A stretch of DNA of 64,000 nucleotides from Tenodera sinensis (GCA_030765045.1 CM060961.1:31293305-31357304), one strand, 5' to 3'; positions 33,309 to 45,614 are shown, numbered from the stretch's first letter. The notes: generated by a model not told the origin, from the sequence alone. Numbers and translations: made by a program.

Positions 33309-33530
33309 GTAATTATTATTTATTTATGCCAACAAACTTACTGTTGGTGTTTTTAAACACACAAGCCGTGTGTGGGCAAAGTTTAAGAGGTAGAACTGGC
33401 TTGAGAGTTTAATGCCATTCTGGCAGTTTGTCACAATAGCTCAGTGGTAGAGCGTCCGCCCGGCAAGCGGAAGGTCTGTGGTTCAAATCCCAGTTGTGGC
33501 ATTGAATTTTTAAGTTCCGGTTCTACCTCT
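33309..33530. mobile_element. SINE with inverted 5' part, 14-bp TSD
   Basis: TATTCTTACACATG flanks the insert (33295-33308 and 33531-33544). On the - strand the 3' tail lies at 33309-33400, preceded by an inverted tRNA-like head (33401-33530) that again ends at CTACCTCT. It resembles the 5' inversions made by twin priming. Confidence 0.85.
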
Positions 33531-33689
33531 TATTCTTACACATGTTTATTCTCCTGCTTCATATCATTCAAGATAAACATTTGCAGACATGGTTATATTA
33601 CATATTTCCTTATAAGTACAATGGTAATAGAGGAATACAGTAGGCTTATGTTATAGTCAAATCTTTTAAGGAGTATGTCACTACGTGAT

Positions 33690-34250
33690 GGCTCATGCCT
33701 TCAAAGATCCGTTCTCTTTGCATAAACAGGAGAAAAAGGACTTCCCATTTAAGGAGAGCATAAGCATTAGAAAACTCAAATAACCAAGAATATCTCAGAA
33801 ATGGTTAATTAAAAAACATAAATTGTGGCTTCAACTAGATCTACATTTTTGTGCAGCAAAACTTTGGTTATCTCTTACAGTTTAGTAGTAATGAAAAAGT
33901 CATACAGAATAAAGAGGACTTCTGGCTATTCCCAGGAAATTTAAGATATACATTTCATTTGTCATGAAAGTATCTTAAGTATATGGTAATTCAATCAAAA
34001 CTGTTAGGGTCATTTTTGGGAAAATCAAAATTTTTTAAACATTTTGCATGTAAAGCGTAGTTTGGAGTGAAGGGATTTTTTTGAAAATCTTATTGTCACA
34101 TCCTCAGAAGACACTGAGCTTAAATAAGAACTTTGGTAATTAACCGGCTTTTTTGTTTTTAAGCTATGTTGTTCACTAATACAACTTTTTTTTTTCTAGT
34201 GAAATCTCACTTTCAAACTTTTGGGTGAAATACACTTCCTCTATTTGAGT
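33690..34250 (-). repeat. Reverse copy of the 49380-51090 dispersed repeat
   Basis: Complementary to unit 1 of that repeat: GAAGTGTATTTCACCCAAAA here corresponds to TATTCCACCCAAAAATT at 49460, and the GAACTTTGGTAATTAACCGG stretch to the CGGTTAAAAACCAAAGTTGG area at 49810. Diverged. No ORF. Confidence 0.55.
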
Positions 34251-34555
34251 GATTGATTACATATTGGAGGGGATTCCACACTTATCAAACTGATTCAGAT
34301 TTTGCACATCATATCTCAGGTGGAAGAGATGAGATGCTAGTACCCAACAAGTGGCTGGTAAGCCACAAGGAGAAGCCCACCATGCCATTACTGGGAATCA
34401 ACGTTGTGCCCACTCTTACCATTGTTAGTAACACTACCATAGGGATGCTTAAATAATATTTAATATTCCAACCATTATCTGGTGGAATCAAATTTCCCTG
34501 AAGATTGTAAGAGACCACATGGGGAGCATTGAAACAAATAAAAAATTCTGGATAC

Positions 34556-34811
34556 CTGTGACTGCCTTTCAAAGAGTGTTGGTATTCTCTGCACTCTGCC
34601 ATACATAAGCTCCATATATCGGTCATATTCCTCCTTTCGTATCCTCTCTTCCTCACGTCTTGTTTGAACTCGCACTTCTAGGTCCTCTTCTGTGCTATAA
34701 TGTAATGCTTGCCAAGCTGGCTTACAGCGTGTTACCCGAGCCTTTCTTTTAGTTTGCTCCTTTCTTCTCATTTCCTCTTGTTTAGCTGCCAATTCCCTTT
34801 CTATGCGCTGC
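34556..34811 (-). CDS. FAM161A: FAM161A-like exon with the conserved LFER motif
   Basis: The acceptor TTCTAG at 34812 and donor CAG|GTATCC at 34556 give one base plus 85 codons, with phase matching both neighbours. The product is very basic and helical: QRIERELAAKQEEMRRKEQT, then CKPAWQALHY, EEDLEVRVQTRREEERIRKE, YDRYMELMYGRVQRIP, TLFERQSQ. The closing 'Y...L..RVQ..P.LFER' block is the signature of the FAM161 (UPF0564) domain. That domain binds microtubules; in vertebrates FAM161A sits in the centriole inner scaffold and the photoreceptor connecting cilium. The gene lies opposite to highwire. Confidence 0.8.
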
Positions 34812-37693
34812 CTAGAAGTGAACACATAATGTATAAAAGCAGCCATAAGGGAGGAATTTCCTTTCAGAAAACCAAGAAAATTCATTTATCTGTGATTAAA
34901 AAGTACAGTATGCTCTCAATTATCTAAGCAGAGCACTGGGAATAGGCGTCAGGATAATATCAGAGCAGATGATATGAAAGTTGATTATTTCACATGTACC
35001 ATATGTAAACCTACTTTTAGATCTATGTACATTCAACTTCATATGTATTTACTATTATACACTCCCATAAGGGGCATAGGCAGGTTGGCGTAACCAGAGC
35101 ACCACAATGGGGCTCCCAAAGTAAGGGTTCCCAAATAAGGAGTCCTACCAACCTCCAATAAAGGTGGGGTTGATGTTCAAAAGGATGTTGAAGGTACAGA
35201 AAATGAATTTAGTAGAATGCAAAGGTATCGTGAGTATTTAACAAGAAGTTCGCTGCTTTCCCTTCTTTCCTTCTCTTTGTCCCTCTTCAATGATAGCAGT
35301 ATTCATGCTGCTGGCTGAACATAGTTATAAGCAATGACTTGTCAGCAGGAAAGGGAAGTATTGATTATTTCGGATGACTCACTAAAGCAACAACTGTTGC
35401 TTGTTTCACACCATGCCATATATATATAACAGAAGCTACACATGACCAGATTATTGGTCTATGGTATGCTGGTAACACACTTTGGCAAATCTCAGAAACC
35501 GTACAAATTCACACAAACGTAATTAAGTTTTAGTGCCACCCAAGAAAGGTGGTTTATTGCATAGATATTAGAAAAAACCTTCTATTCGAAAGCTGAAACT
35601 GTATTGTAATATAACACAGTAGACAAATATGTTTAAAGCTTTTTCGATCCAAATTTTAATTCCAGTATAAATATTGGGAGAATTTGTCGAAGGATTAAGT
35701 GTTTTTATATTTTTCGATGTATTGTTTACTACAAAGCTTTACAGTTTTTCGGATTCTAAGGACAAAGTTAAAGCTTTTCGTATAACAGAGAATTATTTAA
35801 TGCACTAATGCTGCTTTTTACAAGCAAATTTACATTTTCCATAATATGTATTAAGAATTTGGAGATATATCTAAAGAAAATTAAAAGGTGGCTCTTCTCT
35901 GAGGCCAGGTGTACCTATATTTCCCCACCTTTCCTTGTCCTGATTACATTGCCACACCTCCTGCCCATTTTGCAACTGTCAGCAGTTCACTGGTCAGTAG
36001 TTTGCCTCATCCCTTGTAAGACCCCATAAGATGATACGAAATAGAGAGATGGTCCCAAACAGTGCATTTTACTAAATTCGTTTTGTATACATATTTCTGG
36101 ATAAAAATTATGTAAGAAATTATGCATTAAATTAATATTTAACTAATATTATTCCTTATTATTTCTGCAACTGTATGTATGAGAATTATTTCTAAAAATC
36201 AAATAATTTATTGGTGCAACAGTGGTTAAGTGAGGGGGATACACAGTGTGCCAAGTCATCAGTATGTTTACGCACTTGGCAGTCAGCTGAAATATTTGTC
36301 CAATCTCAATGAGCATGAACCGCCACTTTTGCATTGTATTATCCCATGACTGATGCTTCATGTTCACAAATTTATAATTGGTTCAAGGTCATGAAGTTAG
36401 TAGCAGACACATATACATGGTAAATCAACCCGTCTTTTTGGCCTCTTTTACTGATGATCATTTAGCAAAAGAAGTTGAAAAGATTCCATTTTTCTGACAA
36501 CAGAAATTAGTACCTGAATAAGTAAAATTTGAAGCCACTGACAGTGAAACAACATAAATATAATACAATAAATACTTTGTGACACAGCTTCACTTATATT
36601 TTGAAAACAGATAAGTGATCACAAAGTACAGAGAGACCCAAAAACATCTGAACCCCTGTGCAGTGTTTTTCCACTGAGCACCTGGAAACACGACAATGCA
36701 GCTGCTGTACACAAGGTCATGTGGTTGACTTGCTTTTCTCTGCTCTGAAAGTGCAATATTAAGCTGATGCATAATCGTGTGGTTGAGTTATTACCAGTGT
36801 GCTTTATTATTTTGTCCTATACTTAGTCACAAAGTGTATTATGGCTCAGCATTTGTTTTTCCACTCCACAACGTGTACTTATTTATGATTTGTATGTGTT
36901 AACTCAGTCAGCTCACAAAGTGAAAGTGCGATTTGCTGAAAGATTTCCAAGTTATCTGGATTTCTATCTCTGGAGTAACTTAAATCATAAAGTGTACAAG
37001 AGAAACCCATACATCCTGGAAGAATTAAAATAAAATATCTGTCAGGAAATTGCCAACGTTTCTCAATGTGAGCTATGGCGAGTGATGGATAGTTGCCTAA
37101 AGAGGTGCCAAAAATGTATGGAGACATGACCAGTTTCAGCATCTCCTTTAATGCCATTGGTAAGAAAAGCCTTTAAAAGCAGTTTTAAAAATGTATGGTT
37201 TCATCCACGCTGTTCTATGACAGTGGCAGTTGGCGACGAGCATGGAGGACATGCACAAGAAAAACACAGCGCAGCCGGTTCGGAGTCTTTTGAATCACCC
37301 ATTATTAATTGTATTCTAATAAATACCTTAGTTTATATGCAAATGCTATTACCAGTTTTAAAGTCCCTTCAGTTCTAAGATTAAAATGACTGATGTGAAG
37401 CAGCTTGGTATTTTATCTACTATTGACTGAACATAGTTCTTTGACTTCAGCCTATCTTGATGTCTGTACTTAACTATTAACTGAAAGATCTTTTTCTACA
37501 TTAAAACTGGTCAATAAGTACCTCATGACTTAAGAACGCTTAAATGCTTTGGCTCTATTGTCAATATGAAATGAAAGAGTACAATATATTAAAATTAATG
37601 AAGTTGCTGATTTCTTTCTCAGTATCCAAACAAGAAAGAATATCCTCAAATGTCAGTCTAATTATGTTTGTACATTTCTATTAAGAACATTAC
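34812..37693 (-). other. FAM161A intron with one transposase relic
   Basis: Intron between two FAM161A-like exons. Only the foldback fragment near 36523-36610 and the transposase relic at 36900-37260 are recognised; 34812-36500 holds AT-rich sequence without identifiable features. Confidence 0.6.
36900..37260 (+). pseudogene. Tc1/mariner-related transposase C-terminus
   Basis: One frame reads VRFAERFPSYLDFYLWSNLN, HKVYKRNPYILEELK, then NICQEIANVSQCELWRVMD and KRCQKCMET. This matches the 'LDFFLWG.LK..VY...P..IEELK..I..E' ending shared by DDE transposases of this group. The frame is broken by stops, and upstream domains are missing. Confidence 0.7.
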
Positions 37694-37857
37694 CTTGCAG
37701 TTTGCATTCTGAGTACAGATGCTAAGTTGTTCCTATTCCGAGGAATGCCCAGAGCTGAAGGAGAACGTGTGTAGATTGTATCACTAGGAGATGGTGAAAG
37801 GTACATTTCATAGCGTGATGAAATGGAACTGTTATCCGGAGAAAGAAATCTTGCAGA
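37694..37857 (-). CDS. FAM161A: FAM161A-like exon, Ser/Pro/Arg-rich linker
   Basis: The acceptor ATTACAG at 37858 and donor GCAAG|GTAATG give 54 codons plus two bases. It joins in frame to the next exon (AG|G, Arg). The product reads SARFLSPDNSSISSRYEMYL, SPSPSDTIYTRSPSAL, then RNRNNLASVLRMQTAR. Linkers of this kind precede the basic helix in FAM161 proteins but are poorly conserved. The assignment relies on phase, splice sites and position between two better-supported exons. Confidence 0.7.
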
Positions 37858-39023
37858 CTGTAATGTGAGACAGAATATTAGAAGACCCCAAAAGAAAATC
37901 GTTCATGTGAATGTTTGTCAAAAGTGTAATTCGTTTTTTGATGTTGGTATGAGATAGTTAAATGACGAAAACATGTTGATAAGGTTCATTGTTACGAACA
38001 ACTAAGTTTGCCCAAAGGCGTCATAAATCTTTCCATATTTGATTTTAATATATATGTATAAATATTAGAATTATATGTGTTCCATAATAAAAGTAGGGGA
38101 GGATGATTAGGGATCGCTTCCCTAACGAGAAAGAACTATTTGATGGACGCATACGCGGATGTATATGAAAAAGGTGGTGTCGCGTCAAATGACGCCAAAA
38201 AAAACTGTTCACTCTAGTGTGTATGTTCGAGCTGAAAAGACATATTTAGGTAGTGTGAACATGGAACTTTCATCAAACTTTCATCAAGCATAAGTTCTAC
38301 TAAGTGAAAAAGTGGAAAGGTTTTTTAAGCATTTAGAATGGTGCTGAGAGAAATTATTTAATGTAAAGTATCGATGAAGTGTTAATAAATTAATACATTG
38401 TGGTGAAGAAACATCGTGTGATTTTTTCATTCCATCCGTTACCAAGCCCTGAGATCACAAAGATCTCATTAGCTTACAGACACAGCGACGATAATAATTG
38501 CAAAAACAGCACCAAATGTAAAATAATTTTCATTCAAATATTGTTGAATTTCAGCATAATTAGTAATTATAATTTCTTAGTAATTTCATAATTGAGCTGA
38601 CAGATACGAGGAGGCAATAGTACCAAAGAAATAACACTTTTTCCAGGAGTTTAAGTCAGAAAAGTGTTACATAAAATGAGTACACAGATATAACAGTATT
38701 TTTATACAGTTAATCATGGTTTAGAGGCATCTTGTGACACATGAATCTACAAAACTCCTGTGATGACAGAAACAGAGGATGCAGCGAGGATCATGTTAAC
38801 AGACATGAAAATAAGAATACTATTACTACAACATCAATGATGAGCATTTCAAACAACTGTAGTAAATCATGATATGTTGTAAAAACTTTTATATCTGTCA
38901 CAATTAAGGATGGGATGGTACCACTATTTCCCAATATTGATACTGATTTCCGTATACCAAGATTCAACATTCAGTGCTGTATAAAAGCAACATGAGAACC
39001 AATAGCTGCTTAACTTAATTAAG

Positions 39024-39125
39024 GAAATTGAAGCTATTAACAGTGAAGCAAAAAGAATCTAAAGTAAGAACAAATTAGAAACTAAAAACTCCACTTATCT
39101 TAGTAATATCGCAAGTTCTTGGTGC
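39024..39125. repeat. Half-copy of the foldback family
   Basis: TTGAAGCTATTAACAGTGAAGC, then CTAAAGTAAGAACAAATTAG and CTCCACTTATCTTAGTAATA. Nearly the same as 17049-17145. Confidence 0.6.
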
Positions 39126-39164
39126 AAAGCTAGCTGCTTAACTGTTACTGCATAAACATGTATA

Positions 39165-39450
39165 ACCAACGTTTGAGAGGTAGAATCACAACCAAAAAAT
39201 GCATTGGCATTGCCATTGCCGGGTTTGAACCAAGGATCTTCTACTTCAAGCCCGGCTGCTCTAATCTCTGACCATGGCCAACTTGCCAGTATGACATTAA
39301 ATTCCTCAACCAATTCGTATTTTCCTGGTAGACCACAAGGGAATCTCAAATCTGAGATAAGTACCCCAAGGGCAACTTACAATCATAAGTGCTTTATGTC
39401 CAGGTTTAAATAACTTTTAGATGCTAGTTGGTTGGCATAAAGAAATAATG
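39165..39450. mobile_element. Diverged SINE unit of the palindromic family
   Basis: Contains GAGAGGTAGAA, an antisense B box (GGGTTTGAACC), the spacer TATTTTCCTGGTAGACCAC, CTTTATGTCC and the end TTGGCATAAAGAAATAAT. It shows the order of a single full unit: antisense tRNA-like part, spacer, tail. Confidence 0.65.
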
Positions 39451-39964
39451 TTTTTTGTGTCTATATTTTTCTTCAGTATATTTTGGTCATGTTCTTATGG
39501 TTTCAGGTGCAATAAGAATAAAGAGAACTTTACATGCTTTTCATTAAAAAATTCAATATGTAAATGTCATTTATTGTGGTAAGATCTCAGAAAATATTAA
39601 ATTTTGAAAGGCATTTTGAGAAAATAAAAATAATTTTAAACTTGTGAACTAAACAGAGGGAGAGGGGAAATTCATGAAAATCTTCATACTGCATCCTTGA
39701 AAAATGCTGGATTTATATGCATTTGCAATTCATCCAACTTTTCATTTTTGAAACTTGTTCTCCCTCTTACAAGAATTGCTTTTCTTTAGGATTCAGGAGT
39801 ACTTCAAAACTTTGTTTTCTGTGATATCTTGCTACAGAATTTTTGCATGAAACACCATATTTCCCTAGCTGACATACCTAAGCATACAAAACAGTACAAA
39901 GTTAGTATGGAACCAGATTCCTGTAATTTATAATACTTCTGGTTAAATAATTACACTACTAACT

Positions 39965-40058
39965 TAAAAATTCAATGCCACAACTGGGATTTGAACCACA
40001 GACCTTCCGCTTGCCAGGCGGCTGCTCTACCACTGAGCTATTGTGACAAACTGCCATT
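39965..40058 (-). mobile_element. tRNA-like head fragment of the palindromic SINE
   Basis: On the - strand: TTTGTCACAATAGCTCAGTGG, GGTTCAAATCC, then AGTTGTGGCATTGAATTTTT. No tail. Confidence 0.75.
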
Positions 40059-40339
40059 CTTAAAGGTCATTACTTCCACTGCTTCTCTGCTTCCACATTC
40101 AAACTCTGACCAGTGCAGACGGAGGATCTGCCTAAATACACAAATTACACTACTGTTTATGAAAATTGCAACACTGTGAAAGAATTCCCTGAATGTGTTC
40201 AAACTTGATGGATGTATAGAACAATGTGGAACAATCAGTGATTAGGATTGCAGAGGGATAGGGCACATGTAGGCCAAGCAGAGCCCTGTTTTGTTTGACC
40301 AAAAGGAAGTGAAGAACTGTCAAAGTGGAAATGTTAAAG

Positions 40340-41350
40340 TAAGTACCAATATGCCTATCATGTCAAAAGGATGCAATATCAGCATGTAAGTAAGTTCAAA
40401 CAGGGCAGTGAGTGGTCTCCAGGAAGCGGGTTTGTCATACCATGACATTTCAGCTTGTACAGGACATGCTGCTGTGACAGTGATGCATGTGTGGAAGCAT
40501 TGGATAGAAGAGGATTGTATGTAGTGAAGATTGGGCACTGGATGACGCAATATGACCACAACATGGAATAACTGCTATCTTGTAGTGTTAGCTCAATGCT
40601 GAGCACTGCAACAGATGTGAAATTGTCTGCATCAATGATTCGTCACTGTCTGCTGTGGACTGGCTGATTGCACAATGCCATTATGTCGGCTTCCATTGTA
40701 CAGAAACCACAAGTGCTTCCAATTGCAATGGGCATGTCAATGCCATCACTGGCATGCTGAGTGGCAAAGTATAGTCTTTTCAGATGAGTCTAGCTTCAAT
40801 CTGTCTTACAGTGATGACCAGGTATGTGTTCAATGTTACTGTGGTCAGCACAATCTGGGGATCTGCATTGTTGAGCAGCATGGCAGACAAACACCAGGTG
40901 TTATGGTTTGGGATGTCATTGGCTGCAACGACTGACCTTGCATCCTATGAATTGAGGGCAATTTAAACAGTAACCAGTACATGAGGGAGGTTTTAGAGCC
41001 CCAGATACTCTCCCTGCTTCAGGCATCTCTACATGCCACATTTCAGCAGGAAAATGCCTGGCCACATGTTGTGAGGAATGTACAAGCCTTCTTCGAAGAA
41101 TGACAGGCACCATTGCTTCCACAGCCAGAATGTTCATGACATACACCCCATTGAGCATGTCTGGTATATGGCTAGTCTGCAACTCGTTCATCACGGTTCT
41201 CCAGCAACCAGTGTCAATGATTTGTGGGCTTGCATACCAACTGCCTGGAGGGAGATTCCCCAGGAACATATTCTGAACCTTTGTTGTGATGTTTAGCAGC
41301 TCTAATTGCAGCGCAATTGCATTCAGCAAATACTGAATGTTTATGCTCAA
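40340..41350 (+). pseudogene. Tc1-like transposase relic
   Basis: Pieces in several frames: a helix-turn-helix region (SYHDISACTGHAAVTVMHVW, KHWIEEDC), then VFSDESSFNLS (first catalytic Asp), TPGVMVWDVIG, FQQENAWPHVVRNVQAF (second Asp changed: QEN for QDN) and HPIEHVWYM (the IEH(L/V)W block with Glu). The order is that of DD34E Tc1 transposases. Many frameshifts: inactive. Confidence 0.8.
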
Positions 41351-42245
41351 AGGTCTTGTACAGATTTGTAAACTACATTTGTTAATCTACATTGGTCACA
41401 CCCTAATTTTGACATGGTCAGTCATGTGGTATAGAAGGCACCAATAACTTTCTCACTACTTTTATTGATTTTGTGAACGTATTTCATTATTTTTAGCAAG
41501 GTTCATTAATTTTTTTATTTTTTATTTTCATTATAGTACAGCTAACTTTAATCCTAATAGTACTGATAGTACATTAGCATAAACAAAATAAGCAAACTAT
41601 GTAGTAATAACAGATCGGGCAGCAGATGTTAAAATATAGTATGAAAGAAGGGAACAACTTATGTCAGAATATGGCATATAAACAATTTTTACTTCCTACA
41701 ACATGGGATAGTTATTTCTAGAGCCCGGATTTTTATGTAATTACATATTTTAAATCCTGCATAATATTTCAATGAGAAGTAAAAATGTTGGCAAACTATG
41801 TCATTTGGGACTCCCTTACAAATTTTTATTTTATATATTTTTACATATTTTGCACATTTCTACATATTTTAGCGATGTTACACAAAACTTACATATTTTC
41901 TGGGTTTCGTTACAGTTTTATTATTTTTAAAAAATATTGTCACATTATAAACTACTGTTTTCACAAGTTTTGCTGAAAGCAACAAAAATCAATCTGCGAA
42001 ATAGGATGCAAGTTAAATTAAGAATGCGATAATAACCGCCTCGCCTCATTCTGATTGTTGTCCGTTTATATCAAAGCAGGTGCCGCTCGACAATGTTGAC
42101 CTCCAGTGTCACGTTTCTCGTAACGCTTTGGGTATTTACAATTGATTGTTACCATTGTCGCGGTAGCCGGCATCTTGTAATGTAATAGCTGCGAGAAAAC
42201 AAAGAGAGCCGCTGGACAACCATCAATATAGCGAGGCGATAATAC

Positions 42246-42845
42246 TGCCCTCCACTGACATCATCACTCTGTGGTAAACGGAGAGCTAATTCTAAGTTGT
42301 TTGGGTTGCTTAGATCAAACATCTTGCACATTACAGGCATTGTAGAAAGAATGGATGAGTTCCATCACATAGCTTCCTGTGGATGCAAATGCTGAAATTC
42401 ACACCACGTGTTAGCCAAGAAGCTAATGAGAGCGGTAGCCTTCCAAAGTCAAAAGCCCAAAAGCAGTGCAGGATAAATAGAGGGCTGGTGCCTTCTGGAT
42501 GCACTACGATCGATGGAGTGATGTCATGAACCTAACCTGTGGTATAAATGTTACTTCAATCATGTGGTTCTTTCTTGGTGTTGCAATTTTCACAAACAGT
42601 AGTGTAGATCCAGACATCCACCAACACAATTCTTAATGCTGTCTCAGTTGTATATTCCTTAAGTGCATGCCAAAGTAAAAATAAAGCAGCATCTCAGATA
42701 GGAGTGAACAGAATAAACATGTTTATGTTCATTCAGATCTGATAACATAATACAGAGCCTTCATTTGGATGCATCGCTAACCTAACAGGAACTTTCCTGA
42801 CACTGGGAAGCAGGATGATTGCTGACATAGTCAGACATTCGTAGC
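42246..42845 (+). repeat. 600-bp block inside the hAT, copy of 44053-44652
   Basis: Collinear and indel-free with 44053-44652, with about eight visible substitutions (near 99 percent identity). It carries a 3' part of a piggyBac-like gene (antisense), the right end of the Tc1-like element, and flanking DNA. Both edges are abrupt. Confidence 0.9.
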
Positions 42846-43025
42846 AAATCAAATTCCTATGCTAAAATATGTACTTGTTACTTCGTGTGACGTGGAGAGA
42901 AGCTTTTTTGGTTATAAAAACATTTTGTCCGATAGGAAACAAAAATGACCCCTGAAAATATGGAAAAGTATATGATTATTCGCTGCACGTTGAAAGAAGC
43001 AAAAGACTCAAAATGAAAATGCCTC
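42846..43025 (+). pseudogene. hAT transposase C-terminal fragment
   Basis: One frame reads KYVLVTSCDVERSF and YKNILSDRKQK, then a one-base shift and MTPENMEKYMIIRC. This is the hAT C-terminal dimerisation block ('S...ER.FS......R....L....ME'). The rest of the transposase is absent. Confidence 0.75.
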
Positions 43026-43599
43026 ATTGTTCATTGTATGTCAAGAGATAAAAAACTGAAAATGCATCCTCATTATAAAAGTTAAATATTTTGAACTGAT
43101 TGTTTCACTCATTGATAAATTGTTTCAGCATTTCAACATTGCTTTACCGTCTAAAATTTAAGTAAAATAATTATGTGAAATGAGTAATTTTAATAAATAA
43201 TCCAAAACACATTTTTTATTTCGTGATTACCTTCTTGAAAATAAATTTTAGGTAAATTCTGCATAAAACAAAACATTTTCTCTATAATTAATTCTATGTT
43301 TAGTAAATTTAAACTCATTGTAATTAATGTATGTACTTACAGACCCATAAAATTACACAATTCTGGGTAATTTGCAGTGTGCATTTAGATTTGAGGTGGT
43401 AATCTTAGCATTTAGATCATTACATAATTTTACATATTTTGTTGATATTACATATTTCATTACATATTTTGATGTTTTTTGTTACATAAATATGTACATA
43501 TTTCGCACCTTGATATTACATAAAAATCCGGGCTTTAGTTATTTCTTTTCTCTTTTCTTTCTCTTTTCCAATTTTACAAGCCCTATTTTTCCAACTCCA

Positions 43600-44147
43600 A
43601 ACTCGCAAAGCACTTGACAAACCATTCTACTGTGTTCCAAACAAAAATACTTTTTATACTTCTTGCAACTGTATCTTGTCATTCTGGAGATCCTCTTTGG
43701 TTTAGCAAGTTTGCATGTGTCACAACACTTCTTTTCAGAAAGTTCTGCTGCTTCTTCCTGTGAACCTTGAGTTTCAAGTTTATATTTTTGGAGCTTTAAC
43801 TTTTGTGCAGTCCTATTGGATACATACTCCTGCGATACCAGTTGTCAGACAAAGTTCTAGGGAACAATCTCCTGTAGTTCACCTCTAGTCCATTTGCAAT
43901 TGCTACTATTTGAGCATTTATGCCAGCTATATTTAATACCTCTAATAATAGGTTCATCTGTGCCACATTCTGTGTTGGAATTTTCTTCTCTTTTCTTGGG
44001 TGGCAAATCATCTGCATTAGTATCATCGTCTTCCTCACGTTGTTCATCTAGTTGCCCTCCACTGACATCATCACTCTGTGGTAAACGGAGAGCTAATTCT
44101 AAGTTGTTTGGGTTGCTTAGATCAAACATCTTGCACATTACAGGCAT
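43600..44147 (-). pseudogene. Internally deleted piggyBac-like transposase
   Basis: The - strand first reads an acidic N-terminal region (LELALRLPQSDDVSGGQ, EQREEDDDTNADDLPPKKRE, KWTRGELQEIVP). About 100 bases later it reads a Cys-rich C-terminus: EKKCCDTCKLAKPKRI, MTRYSCKKYKKYFCLEHSRM. The Cys/His spacing (C-C-x2-C, then C-x6-C-x2-H) fits the piggyBac terminal zinc module. The whole DDD core is missing. Upstream, it overlaps the 600-bp block that was copied into the hAT. Confidence 0.6.
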
Positions 44148-44652
44148 TGTAGAAAGAATGGATGAGTTCCATCACATAGCTTCCTGTGGATGCAAATGCT
44201 GAAATTCACACCACGTGTTAGCCAAGAAGCTAATGAGAGTGGTAGCCTTTCAAAGTCAAAAGCCCAAAAGCAGTGCAGGATAAATAGAGGGCTGGTGCTT
44301 TCTGGATGCACTACGATTGATGGAGTGATGTCATGAACCTAATCTGTGGTATAAATGTTACTTCAATCATGTGGTTCCTTCTTGGTGTTGCAATTTTCAC
44401 AAACAGTAGTGTAGATCCAGACATCCACCAACACAATTCTTAATGCTGGCTCAGTTGTATATTCCTTAAGTGCATGCCAAAGTAAAAATAAAGCAGCATC
44501 TCAGATAGGAGTGAACAGAATAAACATGTTTATGTTCATTCAGATCTGATAACATAATACAGAGCCTTCATTTGGATGCATCGCTAACCTAACAGGAACT
44601 TTCCTGACACTGGGAAACAGGATGATTGCTGACATAGTCAGACATTCGTAGC
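44053..44652 (+). repeat. 600-bp block outside the hAT (probable source)
   Basis: Partner of 42246-42845. Here it is continuous with the piggyBac-like coding sequence on one side, which is what expected of the original copy. The stretch 44653-45530 beyond it has no recognised feature. Confidence 0.85.
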
Positions 44653-45614
44653 TCCTTACATTAAAACACATAAATTTCTCATGCAAATTATAATTGCAAC
44701 AACCACATACCTCCATTATAGAAGATGAGAGCTGGAAATTATATCCTTGTGCTACCACATATTTCTCACACCTTTTGGGAAACTTTGTATGAACCCTTAG
44801 TAATTCTTCGTCATGTAAATAAAAACCAAGCTTCATCCATAAAGAATTAAAAATGGGTCAATATGGCAATCATTAACATCATCCAATACCCAAATGTAGA
44901 AATTAACTCTACTCACATTATTGCAATTGTGGTTGCAATTCCTGAGCCAGAATAATCTTATGGGGTTTTAATGTTAAAAGTTTAATGGTTTAAAATTATG
45001 AATTGTTTCTGTGAGAGGCACACAAACAGCAGGGAATCTGTCTATAAATTGCAATCTCCCCTCTCTACAAAGGTTTGTTCTCACACAGGAATCATACATG
45101 AAGATTCTCTATACTAATGTAAACACGTTTTGACATTATGACAGTAGTAATACATTAATATTATAATACTGAAATGTGTAGTCTCATATGGTATTCCGAT
45201 AAATGACAAGTCCAGTACTTTTTATGTCACTTTATTTCCTCTAAAACTAAATCATAATTCACAACTAGTGACCTTGCAACCCACAGCTGTAAGTTCTATC
45301 ATAACATTGATACAAACACTGCTCTATTGTCCACAGCTCGCTCTGACAATTAACTCGCTCACTGACCCAACATTAAAAACTGACTCTTATGACTGAGGGG
45401 TAGTTTCTCTTTTCTGGCTTTATGTTTGGTACGATATGTGGGTTCTTTTAGAATTTTGTTGCAGTGAGTAAGAGACTGCTGTTATTTTTCATCTTTTAAT
45501 TACCTCATGCATTTCGAGTCAGGCTGATGGTGTTAGGTGGTGGCTTGTGAGTTTAAGGGCGCTCAACTTCTAGGTCATCAGCACCCTTAAAAAATTCATG
45601 GCAATAGCCAGATA

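Larger units (their letters stand above)
41719..43537 (+). mobile_element. hAT element with 8-bp TSD and internal captured DNA
   Basis: TSD GTTATTTC at 41711-41718 and 43538-43545. The termini TAGAGCCCGGATTTTTATGT and (complement) TAAAGCCCGGATTTTTATGT match over about 22 bp and both fit the YARNG hAT start. Subterminal TACATATTT motifs recur at both ends. The interior holds about 270 bp of 5' sequence, a 600-bp block identical in length to 44053-44652, and then a transposase C-terminal fragment. It cannot encode a transposase, so it is a deletion derivative. Confidence 0.9.
40148..44411 (+). mobile_element. Tc1-like element, TA-flanked, split by later insertions
   Basis: The left end CACTACTGTTTATGAAAATT (after TA at 40146-40147) and right end (AATTTTCACAAACAGTAGTG before TA at 44412-44413) are inverted repeats of about 28 bp. 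A decayed transposase fills 40340-41350. The 3' part is pushed away by about 2.9 kb holding the hAT element and a piggyBac relic. A second copy of the right end occurs at 42604 because that segment was copied into the hAT. Confidence 0.75.
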
